From Flavobacterium chungbukense (GTDB lineage Bacteria; Bacteroidota; Bacteroidia; Flavobacteriales; Flavobacteriaceae): a DNA stretch of 64,000 nt. The notes under the pieces were generated by a model that saw only the letters and a list, made by a program, of their open reading frames with translations, had not been told where the DNA came from and searched no databases. Positions within the stretch are counted from its first letter, which is position 1. The number at the start of each line of letters is the position of its first letter. The stretch lies in assembly GCF_020805785.1 (NCBI RefSeq), contig NZ_JAJGZV010000001.1, forward strand, positions 992,001 through 1,056,000, read 5' to 3'. The position numbers and the translations under genes were made by a program. This document shows positions 44,479 through 54,052 of the stretch, piece by piece.

Positions 44479-44486
44479 TACATTTG
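44479..44486 (+). promoter_or_regulatory. -7 box (TACATTTG) for the TlpA-redoxin genes
   Basis: Exact TAnnTTTG match 22 bases before the TlpA-like start codon. No suitably spaced TTG. Confidence 0.5.
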
Positions 44487-44507
44487 TAAGACACAAATTA
44501 AATTTAG

Positions 44508-44999
44508 ATGCTAAAGTCTACTAAAAATAAACTTTTAAAGATTTCTTTTTTCCTTTTCCTGTTATTTTCAATTAAAGGATATAATCAGAACGTAAAACTT
44601 TTGAATATTGATCAATTAAATGAAAGAATCAAAAACGGGAAAGATAGTACGTATGTTGTCAATTTTTGGGCAACTTGGTGTGCGCCTTGCATCAAAGAAT
44701 TGCCACATTTTGAAAAACTAAGCGCTGAACACAAGTCAGAAAAACTGGCTGTTTTATTAGTAAGCTTAGACTTTAAATCAAAATTAGAATCGAATGTTAT
44801 TCCGTTTGTAAAAAAGAAGAATTTAAAGAATCAAGTTTTTCTCTTAAACGAAAGCGACCCACAACAATTTATTGACCGAATTGATCCATCTTGGTCAGGA
44901 AGTATTCCGGCAACTCTTTTTATAAAAAATGATAAAAGAAAATTTGTTGAAAGCGAATTTACCTACGAACAATTATTAACTGAATATAAAAAACTGTAA
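44508..44999 (+). CDS. TlpA-family thiol-disulfide oxidoreductase
   Basis: 163-residue secreted or membrane-anchored thioredoxin-like protein. A hydrophobic N-terminal segment (KISFFLFLLFSIKGYNQ, about 11-27) is a signal peptide or anchor. The active site is WATWCAPC (about 52-59) and the cis-Pro lies in GSIPATLFIKN. It reduces periplasmic disulfides, as TlpA and ResA do. The redoxin gene starts seven bases later, so the two should be made together. Confidence 0.9.
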   Translation: MLKSTKNKLLKISFFLFLLFSIKGYNQNVKLLNIDQLNERIKNGKDSTYVVNFWATWCAPCIKELPHFEKLSAEHKSEKLAVLLVSLDFKSKLESNVIPFVKKKNLKNQVFLLNESDPQQFIDRIDPSWSGSIPATLFIKNDKRKFVESEFTYEQLLTEYKKL

Positions 45000-45006
45000 A
45001 TATCCC

Positions 45007-45621
45007 ATGAAGAAAATAATCTTATTATTAGCATTAGCTTTTTCTGCTTTTCTTTCGCAAGCACAAAATGCTGTAACGCTTAAAGCGGGTGACAAAGCAC
45101 CAGATTTTAAGTTGAAAAACGTAGACAATAAAGAAGTTTCTTTCGGAACTTTTAAAGATGCCAAAGGATATATTGTTGTTTTTACTTGTAACACTTGTCC
45201 ATACGCAATAGGGTATGAGCAAAGAATTATCGATTTAGATAAAAAATTCAGACCTCAAGGATATCCTGTAATTGCCATTAATCCAAATGATCCAGAAGCT
45301 TCTAAAGCAGATACTTTTGCAAAAATGCAAGATTTAGCAAAAGACAAAAAATATCCTTTTCCTTATTTATTTGATCCCGGACAAAAAATTACTGATGAAT
45401 ATGGTGCAAAACGTACGCCTCATATTTTCATAGTTTCAAAAACTTCAAAAGGAAATGTATTAGAATATGTTGGAGCAATAGACAATGATCCAGAAGGAAA
45501 CAAACCTGAAAAAGTAAAATATGCAGAAGATGTAATTGCGTCTTTAAAAAGTGGTCAAAAACCAGCTGTAACGCAAACAAAAGAAATTGGCTGTACGGTT
45601 AAAAGAAAAGCGAAAGCTTAA
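45007..45621 (+). CDS. Redoxin/peroxiredoxin-like secreted thioredoxin-fold protein
   Basis: 204 residues with a signal peptide (about 1-19, ending LSQAQ). The core is AGDKAPDFKLKNVDNKEVSF then VVFTCNTCPYAIGYEQRI, with CNTC in the position of the peroxiredoxin or thioredoxin active site; the cis-Pro motif is AKRTPHIFIVSK. It belongs to the AhpC/TSA-like redoxins of Bacteroidota. A late Cys (EIGCTVKRKAKA) may form a resolving disulfide. It is probably an electron partner or peroxidase working with the TlpA protein. Confidence 0.88.
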   Translation: MKKIILLLALAFSAFLSQAQNAVTLKAGDKAPDFKLKNVDNKEVSFGTFKDAKGYIVVFTCNTCPYAIGYEQRIIDLDKKFRPQGYPVIAINPNDPEASKADTFAKMQDLAKDKKYPFPYLFDPGQKITDEYGAKRTPHIFIVSKTSKGNVLEYVGAIDNDPEGNKPEKVKYAEDVIASLKSGQKPAVTQTKEIGCTVKRKAKA

Positions 45622-45713
45622 AAAAAAATGTTTTTTTGTTTCAGGTTTCAAGTTGCTCACTTAACATCTAACATTAAACCTAAAACTTGAGACAAAACAA
45701 TTCATAAAATACG

Positions 45714-45739
45714 AAACGCCCCATTTTACTGGGGCGTTT
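45714..45739. terminator. Bidirectional terminator
   Basis: Perfect 10-bp stem (AAACGCCCCA / TGGGGCGTTT) with a six-base loop and T-run, between the redoxin gene and the converging sugar dehydrogenase gene. Confidence 0.85.
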
Positions 45740-45772
45740 TTGGCTAGTATAATGAACAAGTTTTACTTATTT

Positions 45773-46999
45773 CTATTTTTTATCAATTTTATAAAGTCTT
45801 CCTTGATCGGTAACGGCGTATAATGCTTCATCTTTTCCTTGTGTAATATCTCTAAATCTTTGCCCTTCGCTGGCCAATAATCTTTCTTCTCCGGCCACTT
45901 TGTTATCTTTAAATGCTAAACGAACAATATGTTGACCGCTTAAAGCACCGATAAAAAGGTTATTCTGCCACTCTGGAACACGTTTTCCTGCGTAAAAAGT
46001 CATACCACTTGGAGAAACAACAGGATCCCAATAATAAACGGGTTGTTCCAATCCTTCTTTTTGTGTTATTCCATCTCCAATTTTTGCTCCGCCATACTCA
46101 ATTCCGTATGTAATTGTTGGCCAGCCGTAATTGGCTCCAGCAGTTATTCTGTTAATTTCATCGCCACCTCTTGGACCATGTTCGCTTTGCCATAATTCAC
46201 CGCTAGTAGGATGAAGTGCCAATCCTTGCGGATTTCTATGCCCGATCGAGTAAAGTTCTGGTAAAGCACCAGTTCCAGTAATAATTGGATTTCCGGCTGC
46301 TGCTTGGCCACTAGTAGTAATTCGGACAACTTTACCCAAACTGCTATTTACAGCTTGCGCCAACGGACGTGTTTGTAAAACAGATCTTTCTCCGATACTT
46401 ACAAATAAATTTCCAGTTTTGTCAAATAAAACGCGGCCTCCATAATGTAGCGTACTCGCATTTGGTGTATTAGAACGATAAATAACAGTTACATTTTCCA
46501 GCGCCGTTTCGTTGTCAGATATTCTGCCTTTCGCAACAGCGGTAATATTTCCGCCAGCTACAGCTTCAGAAAAAGCCCAATAAATCATTCTATTTGTTGC
46601 GTATGAAGGATCTAGACAAATTCCTAATAAACCTCCCTGATCTGCAGGATTAACAGCTGGAACACCTGTAAGCGCATTACCAATGACACCCGCTTGTGTA
46701 ACAATTCTTATTTTACCTGCTTTTTCAGTTACTAAAAGACGTCCGTCTGGAAGATATGCAACTCCCCAAGGAGCACTTAAACCGTTGGTGATAACTTTAG
46801 ATTCAATTTCTGTAGTAGTTTGAATGCTTCCAGCACGAGTTTGTCCAGCAAATGCAGGCTGGTATGTAGTGTTTGCAGTGCCTGTTTCTACAGGAGGTCC
46901 AGTTGGTCCAGTATTGGCGCTGTCATCGTTATCATTGTTGGAACAGCTGCTTAAGACAAGCAATCCAACAAGTAGAAAAATATTTTTTTGAATTATCAT
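45773..46999 (-). CDS. PQQ-dependent glucose/sorbosone dehydrogenase-family lipoprotein
   Basis: 408 residues. Lipobox (LVLSSC, Cys19) then a low-complexity linker (SNNDNDDSANTGPTGPP). The rest is a six-bladed propeller of the soluble aldose sugar dehydrogenase type. Landmarks are LSAPWGVAYLPDGRLLVTEK (about 74-93), QGGLLGICLDPSY, HYGGRVLFD, SIGHRNPQGLALHPTSGELW (about 251-270), SEHGPRGGDEINRI and SPSGMTFYAG. The enzyme oxidises sugars in the periplasm using PQQ if the cofactor is present; no PQQ-synthesis gene is in the window. Confidence 0.9.
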   Translation of the reverse strand: MIIQKNIFLLVGLLVLSSCSNNDNDDSANTGPTGPPVETGTANTTYQPAFAGQTRAGSIQTTTEIESKVITNGLSAPWGVAYLPDGRLLVTEKAGKIRIVTQAGVIGNALTGVPAVNPADQGGLLGICLDPSYATNRMIYWAFSEAVAGGNITAVAKGRISDNETALENVTVIYRSNTPNASTLHYGGRVLFDKTGNLFVSIGERSVLQTRPLAQAVNSSLGKVVRITTSGQAAAGNPIITGTGALPELYSIGHRNPQGLALHPTSGELWQSEHGPRGGDEINRITAGANYGWPTITYGIEYGGAKIGDGITQKEGLEQPVYYWDPVVSPSGMTFYAGKRVPEWQNNLFIGALSGQHIVRLAFKDNKVAGEERLLASEGQRFRDITQGKDEALYAVTDQGRLYKIDKK

Positions 47000-47352
47000 A
47001 ATTTTTTCATTTTTAATGGTTAAAAAATAATTTTTGCAATATCGAACAAATCGAAAGTGAAAAATATATTTTAGAGATTCATTAAAATGAAATGGTCAGC
47101 TTCAAACAAAATGCTCTTTAATTTTCAATTAAGATTGCCTAAATGCTTATGCCATTTTTTATAAGAAATAATTCAATTTCAAAAAAGAAATTAAACTTCT
47201 TTTGGAAAGCATTTAGTGGGACATGCTTAATTTTAACGGAAAATTGTTACAAAATATTGCCAGACAAAATAAGATAACTTCTTTTTTTAAGTAAATTTAA
47301 TATTGAAATTGGAAGTAAAAATAGTGCTGAACACTTATTTTTAAAGGAATTT
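47000..47352. other. 353-base AT-rich gap without recognised feature
   Basis: Between the sugar dehydrogenase start and the DUF3861 stop. No ORF of useful size, no clear repeat and no exact TAnnTTTG box was seen in either direction. It should hold the promoter of the sugar dehydrogenase gene. Confidence 0.5.
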
Positions 47353-47646
47353 TTATAGACTTTTAAGCTTCTTCATAAAAACAGGAAAAACTTCATTTAA
47401 CTCGTCAAAAAGTGGATTTTTTCGATTCTTTATTTTGATTTCACTAAATAATTTTAGTCCCAAAGCAAATTGAATGGCTTCTGATTCATTCGCAAAAATG
47501 TTTTTGTCTTTGATTCTTTCTATAATGCTGAAAATCTCGTCGTGATTGTCAAATTCAATTCCTATTTCTTTTGCTGGCTCAGTTTCGCCATTTGCATATT
47601 GTTTTAGACTTAAAGTCAGATAATATTTGTTTGATCTTTTTTCCAT
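47353..47646 (-). CDS. DUF3861 family protein
   Basis: 97-residue small soluble protein with all landmarks of DUF3861: a start YYLTLSLKQYANGE, EFDNHDEIFSIIERIKDKNI (about 32-51), FALGLKLFSEIKIKNRKNPL (about 65-84) and an end FPVFMKKLKSL. Function unknown. It lies 19 bases after the LytTR regulator gene on the same strand and may share its transcript. Confidence 0.85.
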   Translation of the reverse strand: MEKRSNKYYLTLSLKQYANGETEPAKEIGIEFDNHDEIFSIIERIKDKNIFANESEAIQFALGLKLFSEIKIKNRKNPLFDELNEVFPVFMKKLKSL

Positions 47647-47665
47647 GATATTTGTAATTCTAATT

Positions 47666-48397
47666 TTATTTCAGCCATTTATCGACTACGATTTTAAAGG
47701 CTTCTTTGTATTGTTCGCCAACTGTAATTTCGATTTTATCGATAAAAATGGAGTTTTTACTAATAGCGCTTATTTTGTCAAGTGAAACGATGAAAGAGCG
47801 ATGAACTCGCATGAATTTTGAAGAAGGAAGTTTTTCTTCTAAAGCTTTTAATGAAATCAACGACAATAAAGCTTTTTGAGAATCTTCCAAATGTACTTTT
47901 ACATAATCTTTTAAACTTTCTATGTAGCAAATGTCTTTGAGTGAGATTCTAACCCATTGATATTCTACTTTTAAAAAGATAAATTCGTCGTCTAAAGTAA
48001 CGGTTTGAAATTGATTGTTCGATTCTTCATGCAATTGCAAGACTTTGCTGGAAGCACGTAGAAATTCTTCGTAGCTAAAAGGTTTTAAAAGATAATCAAC
48101 AGCGTTTACTCTATATCCTTCAATTGCATAATGATTGTATGCTGTCGTAAAAATGATTTTTGGTAAAGGTCCAGCTTGGTCTTGAATAAGTCGTGCCAAT
48201 TCCATTCCGGTTAGATTTGGCATATTGATATCTAAGAAAACAACATCTGGTTTTTCTTCTCTGATAATGCCCATCGCTTCGACGGCATTGTCGCAAGTGG
48301 TAATGAGTTCTAAAAAAGGAGTTTGTTCTATAAAGGTTTCTACCAGTTTTAAAGCCAATGGTTCATCATCTACTGCTATGCATTTTAATACTGTCAT
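47666..48397 (-). CDS. LytTR-family response regulator
   Basis: 243 residues. The receiver domain (about 5-125) has acidic residues DDEP, phospho-acceptor Asp in VVFLDINMPNLTG (about 56) and Lys in YLLKPFSYEEF. The LytTR DNA-binding domain (about 145-240) has KVEYQWVRISLKDICYIESL (about 149-168), YVKVHL and FMRVHRSFIVSLDKI. It partners the sensor kinase whose gene overlaps its start by four bases (ATGA). Divergent position suggests it may control the RND efflux genes, but this is inference. Confidence 0.92.
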   Translation of the reverse strand: MTVLKCIAVDDEPLALKLVETFIEQTPFLELITTCDNAVEAMGIIREEKPDVVFLDINMPNLTGMELARLIQDQAGPLPKIIFTTAYNHYAIEGYRVNAVDYLLKPFSYEEFLRASSKVLQLHEESNNQFQTVTLDDEFIFLKVEYQWVRISLKDICYIESLKDYVKVHLEDSQKALLSLISLKALEEKLPSSKFMRVHRSFIVSLDKISAISKNSIFIDKIEITVGEQYKEAFKIVVDKWLK

Positions 48398-49440
48398 TGC
48401 TCTAAATTTATTTTCAATTTAATTTTATATGTTCCGTGATCGGTAACTCCAAAAGTGATGAAATGCTGATTGGGATAAATCAATTGCAATCTTCGTTTGG
48501 TGTTTGTTAAACCAATTCCGCCTACATCTGAAACAGCCGTTTTTTCGAAGAAAGTATTTTCTACTTCAAATTCCAGATTGCTTACGTCTTGAGTAAGCTT
48601 AATGTGAATTTCGCTCTTATCTGTAGCATGAACGCCATGTTTAAAAGCATTTTCTACTAAAGGTAATAATAACATCGGAACAATCGGATAATCATGTATT
48701 TTTTCAGGAATGTCTGTTGTAATGGTCAATTTGCTATTGGCTCTAAGTTTCATCAAAGCAATAAAATCTCTCATAAATTCTGCTTCTTTAAGCAATGTCG
48801 TTTTTTCTTCGGTGCTGTAAAGCAGGTAACGCATCATTCGACTTAATGTGTGCAAGGCATTTCGAGAATCTTCAATATCGGTGTAAGTAAGCGAATAAAT
48901 GCTATTTAAGGAATTAAAGAAAAAATGCGGATTAATCTGAGCCTTCAACATAGCCAATTCGGCTACAGTTTTATCTTGTTCCAATTTTTGTTTGTGCTGT
49001 GCCGCTTTTTGCCAATACTGTAACATTGCCCAGCTTGTACTTATTCCTAAAACTAAAAGTGTCAAGGTAAAAACGTAATTATCAAAATAAGGATTCTTGT
49101 ACTTTGTAAAACCAATTGCCTTACTGATTTGATTATGTAAATCTGTTTGAGAAGTATAAAAATAGGCAATCAGCTGCATGGTAAAAATTGCCAGAAATGC
49201 CCAAAATAAAAATAGCGAAGTATTGTCTTTAATAATTGTTCTAGGAACAATGATTTTTGCTGTAGAATAAAAAACAACAATCAATAAAAACAAGATAATA
49301 CTCTGCCAAAGCCAAAATGCTGACGGAAGCACAACATTCCAAGTTAATGGAATATAAAACAACATAAGATAGCCCAGTAAAAACCACCCAAGAATATGTA
49401 ATCCAGTGAATAAGTAGGGTCTAAAAAAGTTTGGTGACAT
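48394..49440 (-). CDS. LytS/YehU-type sensor histidine kinase
   Basis: 348 residues with four predicted membrane helices (about 12-29, 40-60, 75-95, 118-138) and a short coiled-coil. The His_kinase domain follows with AQINPHFFFNSLNSIYSL (His about 174) and a HATPase end: VPMLLLPLVENAFKHGVHAT and GGIGLTNTKRRLQLIY. It has no separate sensory domain, so it probably senses a membrane or envelope signal. Co-translated with the LytTR regulator. Confidence 0.9.
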   Translation of the reverse strand: MSPNFFRPYLFTGLHILGWFLLGYLMLFYIPLTWNVVLPSAFWLWQSIILFLLIVVFYSTAKIIVPRTIIKDNTSLFLFWAFLAIFTMQLIAYFYTSQTDLHNQISKAIGFTKYKNPYFDNYVFTLTLLVLGISTSWAMLQYWQKAAQHKQKLEQDKTVAELAMLKAQINPHFFFNSLNSIYSLTYTDIEDSRNALHTLSRMMRYLLYSTEEKTTLLKEAEFMRDFIALMKLRANSKLTITTDIPEKIHDYPIVPMLLLPLVENAFKHGVHATDKSEIHIKLTQDVSNLEFEVENTFFEKTAVSDVGGIGLTNTKRRLQLIYPNQHFITFGVTDHGTYKIKLKINLEQ

Positions 49441-49512
49441 TGTAATTTATGATTTTAAAGGCAATATTACATTTTATTTGAATAGGATTTTTAAGCAATC
49501 GCCCAATCCGAA

Positions 49513-49540
49513 TTTAGAGCCTCTAAAAAGCGTTTTAGAG
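49513..49540. promoter_or_regulatory. Candidate operator: three TTTAGAG half-sites
   Basis: TTTAGAG (49513-49519), CTCTAAA (49521-49527) and TTTAGAG (49534-49540) form two overlapping inverted repeats, including CTCTAAAA-N4-TTTTAGAG. They lie in the gap between the two-component genes and the RND efflux genes, an ideal place for the LytTR regulator to bind. No binding evidence. Confidence 0.4.
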
Positions 49541-49706
49541 CCGACGGGATAAAAATTAAACGCTTGTTTAATATTAATAAAAAAACCATCGGTTCTTAAC
49601 TAATCTTTGTCGATTCTCATTCGCTCTTCGTCTATTTGAAAATTTTCGTTTGTTATAATTTATTTATTTTGTTGTCATATAATAGATAAATCACACATTT
49701 TTCACA

Positions 49707-50861
49707 ATGAAGAAGCAATCATTTTTAAGTATTCTAGCAGCATCACTTATTATCGCATCTTGCGGTAAAAATGATAAATCGGCTCAGGCTGGTGGAGCGC
49801 CACAGATAAAAGAGTATAAAACTGTGACGTTACAACAGGAATCTGCTATATTAAACAGCGACTTTCCAGCTAGTATTCAGGGACAACAAAACATAGAAAT
49901 TCGACCAAGAGTTGAAGGTTATATCGATAAAATTTTTGTAGATGAAGGAGCAGTTGTAAAAGCTGGACAGCCTTTATTTAAAATTAGTGCTCCAGAGTAT
50001 GAGCAGCAAGTTCGTACTGCAACTGCGAGTATTAAAAGTGCTCAAGCTGAAGTTAGTTCAGCTAAATTGGCTGTCAATAAAGTAAAACCTTTGGTTGAAA
50101 AAGGAATCATCAGTAAATATGATTTAGAATCTGCACAATATACTTATGAATCTGCAATGGCCAATTTAGCACAGGCAAATGCTGCTTTAGTAAATGCTAA
50201 AACCAATTTAGGATATACAACAGTTACAAGCCCTGTAAACGGTGTTGTAGGTTCAATTCCATTTCGTTTAGGAAGTTTGGTAAGTTCTAACACAACAGAA
50301 CCTTTAACTACAGTTTCAAGTATTGGAAATGTTTACGCTTATTTTGCAATGAATGAAAAAACCTTATTGAATTTTACTAAAGATTCAGGGTCTTCATTAA
50401 ACCAAAAACTAAAAAGCATGCCAGCAGTTTCTCTATTGCTTTCAGATGGTTCTGCTTACGAAGAAAAAGGTCATATCGAAACCGTAAACGGATTAATCAA
50501 TACAGAAACGGGTACGGTAAATGTTAGAGCGCGTTTCCCAAATTCAAAAGGAATTATCAGAAGCGGAAGCAGTACTACAGTTCGAATTCCAAAAGAAGTA
50601 AAAGACGGGATTATTATTCCTCAAAGTGCCACTTTTGAACTTCAAGATAAAATGTTTGCAGTAGTTTTAGGAAAAGACAAGAAGACAAGAAATGCAAACA
50701 TCACCGTGCTTGAAAATACAGCAGGAAACTATTATGTAGTAACAAGCGGTTTAAATCCAGGTGACGAAATAGTTTTAGAAGGAGTAGCTTCTCTAAAAGA
50801 AGGAACTGAAATTAAAGCTCAAAATCAAAAACCAGAAACGGTTTACGCTGACTTAAAATAA
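49707..50861 (+). CDS. RND efflux periplasmic adaptor (AcrA-like lipoprotein)
   Basis: 384-residue membrane-fusion protein. Lipobox (LIIASC, Cys19), barrel-sandwich hybrid domain (RPRVEGYIDKIFVDEGAVVK, about 68-87, and the matching GYTTVTSPVNGVVGS, about 170-184), hairpin between them and beta-barrel plus membrane-proximal C-terminal domains (VPKEV, then IIPQSATFELQD). It bridges the inner-membrane pump and the outer-membrane channel encoded next. First gene of a three-gene efflux operon. Confidence 0.93.
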   Translation: MKKQSFLSILAASLIIASCGKNDKSAQAGGAPQIKEYKTVTLQQESAILNSDFPASIQGQQNIEIRPRVEGYIDKIFVDEGAVVKAGQPLFKISAPEYEQQVRTATASIKSAQAEVSSAKLAVNKVKPLVEKGIISKYDLESAQYTYESAMANLAQANAALVNAKTNLGYTTVTSPVNGVVGSIPFRLGSLVSSNTTEPLTTVSSIGNVYAYFAMNEKTLLNFTKDSGSSLNQKLKSMPAVSLLLSDGSAYEEKGHIETVNGLINTETGTVNVRARFPNSKGIIRSGSSTTVRIPKEVKDGIIIPQSATFELQDKMFAVVLGKDKKTRNANITVLENTAGNYYVVTSGLNPGDEIVLEGVASLKEGTEIKAQNQKPETVYADLK

Positions 50862-50866
50862 GACAA

Positions 50867-53800
50867 ATGTTTAAAAAATTTATACAAAGACCCGTACTCT
50901 CGACGGTAATATCTGTTATTATCGTTATTTTAGGTGTTTTAGGCCTAATTGAGCTACCGATTTCTCAATATCCAGATATTGCTCCTCCAACCGTAAACGT
51001 GGCGGCAAGTTATACAGGAGCTAACGCCGATGTAGTTTTGAAAAGTATCGTAATTCCGTTGGAAGAGCAGATTAATGGTGTAGAAAACATGACTTACATG
51101 ACTTCTACTGCAACTAATGACGGAAATGCTTCAATCAAAATTTTCTTTAAAGTAGGAACTAATCCTGATTTAGCAGCGGTAAACGTTCAAAACAGGGTTT
51201 CTAGAGCAACTAGTTTATTACCTGTTGAGGTAACTCAAGCCGGTGTAACGGTTACGAAAAGCCAAAGTAGTAACTTATTGATTTTCTCTTTATATAGTGA
51301 TGATAAAGCTTACGACCAGACGTTTCTTCAGAATTACGCGAAGATCAATCTTGTGCCACAAATTCAGCGTGTTGTTGGAGTAGGTGATGTAACCGTTTTT
51401 GGTGCAAAAGACTACTCAATGAGAATCTGGCTGAAACCAGATGTAATGCAGCAATACAAACTGATTCCGAGTGATATTTCGGCTGCATTGGCAGAACAGA
51501 ATATAGAAGCTGCACCAGGTAAATTTGGTGAGAATGGAAATCAGGCTTTTCAATATGTAATCAAATACAAAGGACGTTTAACAAGCGCTCAGGAATTTGA
51601 GAATATTGTTATAAAATCTGTTGGAAATGGACAGATGTTAAGACTTAAAGATGTGGCTAAAGTAGAGTTAGGTTCTTTAAGTTATTCCTCAACAATTAAA
51701 ACAAACGGTGTAGAGTCGGCGGCGATGGCAATTAGCCAGACTCCTGGATCAAACGCACGTGATGTAATTATCAATTCTAAAAAATTGATTGAAGAAGCAG
51801 CGAAGAGTTTTCCAAAAGGAATGAAATACACCATTATGGTGGATGTTAACGAAAATTTAGATGCTTCTATTGAGAAAGTAATTCATACTTTGATTGAAGC
51901 TTTTATATTAGTTTTCATCGTAGTATTTATTTTCCTTCAAGATTTTAGATCAACTTTAATTCCAGCGATTGCAGTTCCGGTTGCGATTGTGGGTACGTTC
52001 TTCTTCCTAAATTTATTCGGATTTACGATTAACTTGTTAACGCTTTTTGCGATGGTATTGGCCATTGGTATTGTCGTCGATGATGCGATTGTGGTCGTCG
52101 AGGCGGTGCATGCCAAACTAGATGACGGATATAAATCGGCTAAGAAAGCGACTATTCATGCAATGGACGAAATTTCTGGAGCGATTATCTCGATTACATT
52201 GGTAATGGCTGCGGTATTTATTCCAGTAACATTTATTACAGGATCAACAGGGGTTTTCTACAAACAATTTGGTATTACGCTGGCCGTTGCAATTATTCTT
52301 TCTGCGGTAAATGCCTTGACCTTGAGTCCAGCGTTATGTGCACTTTTACTGAAACCACATGCTGACGATCATAAACATAAAAGTTATTTACAGCGTTTTT
52401 ATACTTCTTTCAACGTTGCTTTTGATAATGTAACGCAAAGATACAAGCGTTCGGTAAGTTTCCTTTCTGTGAAAAAATGGATTGCTTTGGGTTCTATTTT
52501 ATTTGCAGGTTTGGCATTATTTTATATGATGAAAACTACGCCATCTGCTTTCGTTCCATCAGAAGATCAGGGAACTGTTTTTGCGAATATTAGTTTGCCG
52601 CCATCAGCTTCTATGGAACGTTCTGATATTATTGCAAAAAGAGTAGACAGTATTGCTAAGACTATTCCAGGAGTTAAAAATACACTTCGTATCGTTGGAC
52701 AAAACTTTACCGCTGGTGCTGGTAGTGCTTATAGTATGGTTATTGTAAAATTGAAACCATGGGACGAACGTGATCTTAGTGTTGATGATGTAATCGGACA
52801 GCTTTTTGCTAAAACAAGCGGAATTCGTGAGGCTAGTATCTTCTTTATTTCGCCACCAACTATTCAAGGTTTTGGGCAAAGTGGTGGATTCGAATTTCAG
52901 TTACAAGATAAAGGAGGACATACGACTGCCGAATTCTTTAAAGTAAACAACGAATTCTTAGCTAAATTATCTGAACGTCCAGAAATACAATATGCAACAA
53001 CTCCTTTTAATCCAGGATTCCCACAGTATATGATGGATATCAATTTAGCAAAAGCGAAAGATGCTGGAGTTTCTGTAAACACGATTCTATCGACTATGCA
53101 AGGATATTATGGTGGATTGTATGCTTCTAATTTCAATAAATTCGGAAAACAATACCGTGTAATGGTTCAGGCAGCTCCAGAATTTAGAGCTAATACTGAA
53201 GGGCTGAATAAAATTTTCGTTAGAAATAGTGCAGGGAATATGGCGCCAATTACCGAGTTTGTGAAAATGACCAGAGTATTTGGACCAGAATCAATTTCAA
53301 GATTTAACTTGTTTACGTCAATTTCGATTACAGGAGCACCAAAACCTGGTTATAGTTCTGGAGATGCTATTAAGGCAATTCAGGAAGTGGCAGCAGAAAA
53401 TCTTCCAGCAGGCTATGGTTATGAGTTTTCTGGATTAACACGTGAGGAATTAGCTTCTGGAAGTGAAACTATATTCATTTTCGTATTATGTTTGGTTTTC
53501 GTTTATTTCTTATTAAGTGCGCAGTACGAAAGTTACATTTTACCATTTGCAGTATTATTATCAATTCCGTTTGGATTGGCAGGAGCTTATTTGTTCTCAA
53601 TTATATTTAAATTGAATAGTAATATCTATTTACAAATTTCCTTAATTATGTTGATTGGACTTCTGGCGAAGAACGGTATTTTGATTGTCGAATTTGCTTT
53701 AGATAGAAGACGTAAAGGTTTGCCAGTCGTACAAGCAGCAATCGAAGGAGCCGTAGCACGTTTACGTCCGATTTTGATGACTTCATTCGCCTTTATTTTA

Positions 53801-54034
53801 GGATTAGTTCCGTTGATGTTTGCTTCTGGTGCAGGAGCTGTCGGTAATAAATCGATTGGTACTGGAGCCGTTGGAGGTATGTTGATTGGTACTATCTTAG
53901 GAGTGTTTGTGATTCCTGTGTTGTTTATTATTTTCCAAAATTTACAGGAAAAAATCAGCGGACCTGCCAAAGATGGTTATGATGATGACGACGATGACGA
54001 CGATATTCATTTAATAGAAGCTCACAAAGAGTAA
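50867..54034 (+). CDS. RND multidrug efflux permease (AcrB-like)
   Basis: 1055-residue inner-membrane pump of the HAE1 family, starting five bases after the adaptor. Typical start (MFKKFIQRPVLSTVISVIIV), 12 expected membrane helices, and the proton relay Asp pair in LAIGIVVDDAIVVVEAVH (about 405-422). The second repeat contains LIMLIGLLAKNGILIVEFA. Large periplasmic loops bind and move drugs or other toxic compounds. Unusual is the C-terminal tail: eight Asp in a row (DGYDDDDDDDDIHLIEAHKE), in the cytoplasm. Confidence 0.95.
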   Translation: MFKKFIQRPVLSTVISVIIVILGVLGLIELPISQYPDIAPPTVNVAASYTGANADVVLKSIVIPLEEQINGVENMTYMTSTATNDGNASIKIFFKVGTNPDLAAVNVQNRVSRATSLLPVEVTQAGVTVTKSQSSNLLIFSLYSDDKAYDQTFLQNYAKINLVPQIQRVVGVGDVTVFGAKDYSMRIWLKPDVMQQYKLIPSDISAALAEQNIEAAPGKFGENGNQAFQYVIKYKGRLTSAQEFENIVIKSVGNGQMLRLKDVAKVELGSLSYSSTIKTNGVESAAMAISQTPGSNARDVIINSKKLIEEAAKSFPKGMKYTIMVDVNENLDASIEKVIHTLIEAFILVFIVVFIFLQDFRSTLIPAIAVPVAIVGTFFFLNLFGFTINLLTLFAMVLAIGIVVDDAIVVVEAVHAKLDDGYKSAKKATIHAMDEISGAIISITLVMAAVFIPVTFITGSTGVFYKQFGITLAVAIILSAVNALTLSPALCALLLKPHADDHKHKSYLQRFYTSFNVAFDNVTQRYKRSVSFLSVKKWIALGSILFAGLALFYMMKTTPSAFVPSEDQGTVFANISLPPSASMERSDIIAKRVDSIAKTIPGVKNTLRIVGQNFTAGAGSAYSMVIVKLKPWDERDLSVDDVIGQLFAKTSGIREASIFFISPPTIQGFGQSGGFEFQLQDKGGHTTAEFFKVNNEFLAKLSERPEIQYATTPFNPGFPQYMMDINLAKAKDAGVSVNTILSTMQGYYGGLYASNFNKFGKQYRVMVQAAPEFRANTEGLNKIFVRNSAGNMAPITEFVKMTRVFGPESISRFNLFTSISITGAPKPGYSSGDAIKAIQEVAAENLPAGYGYEFSGLTREELASGSETIFIFVLCLVFVYFLLSAQYESYILPFAVLLSIPFGLAGAYLFSIIFKLNSNIYLQISLIMLIGLLAKNGILIVEFALDRRRKGLPVVQAAIEGAVARLRPILMTSFAFILGLVPLMFASGAGAVGNKSIGTGAVGGMLIGTILGVFVIPVLFIIFQNLQEKISGPAKDGYDDDDDDDDIHLIEAHKE

Positions 54035-54052
54035 AATTTAATTACAACAAAA

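Noticed and set aside
53626..53970. 114-codon minus-strand ORF inside the RND pump gene
   Set aside because: Antisense to conserved transmembrane segments; composition mirrors the pump codons.
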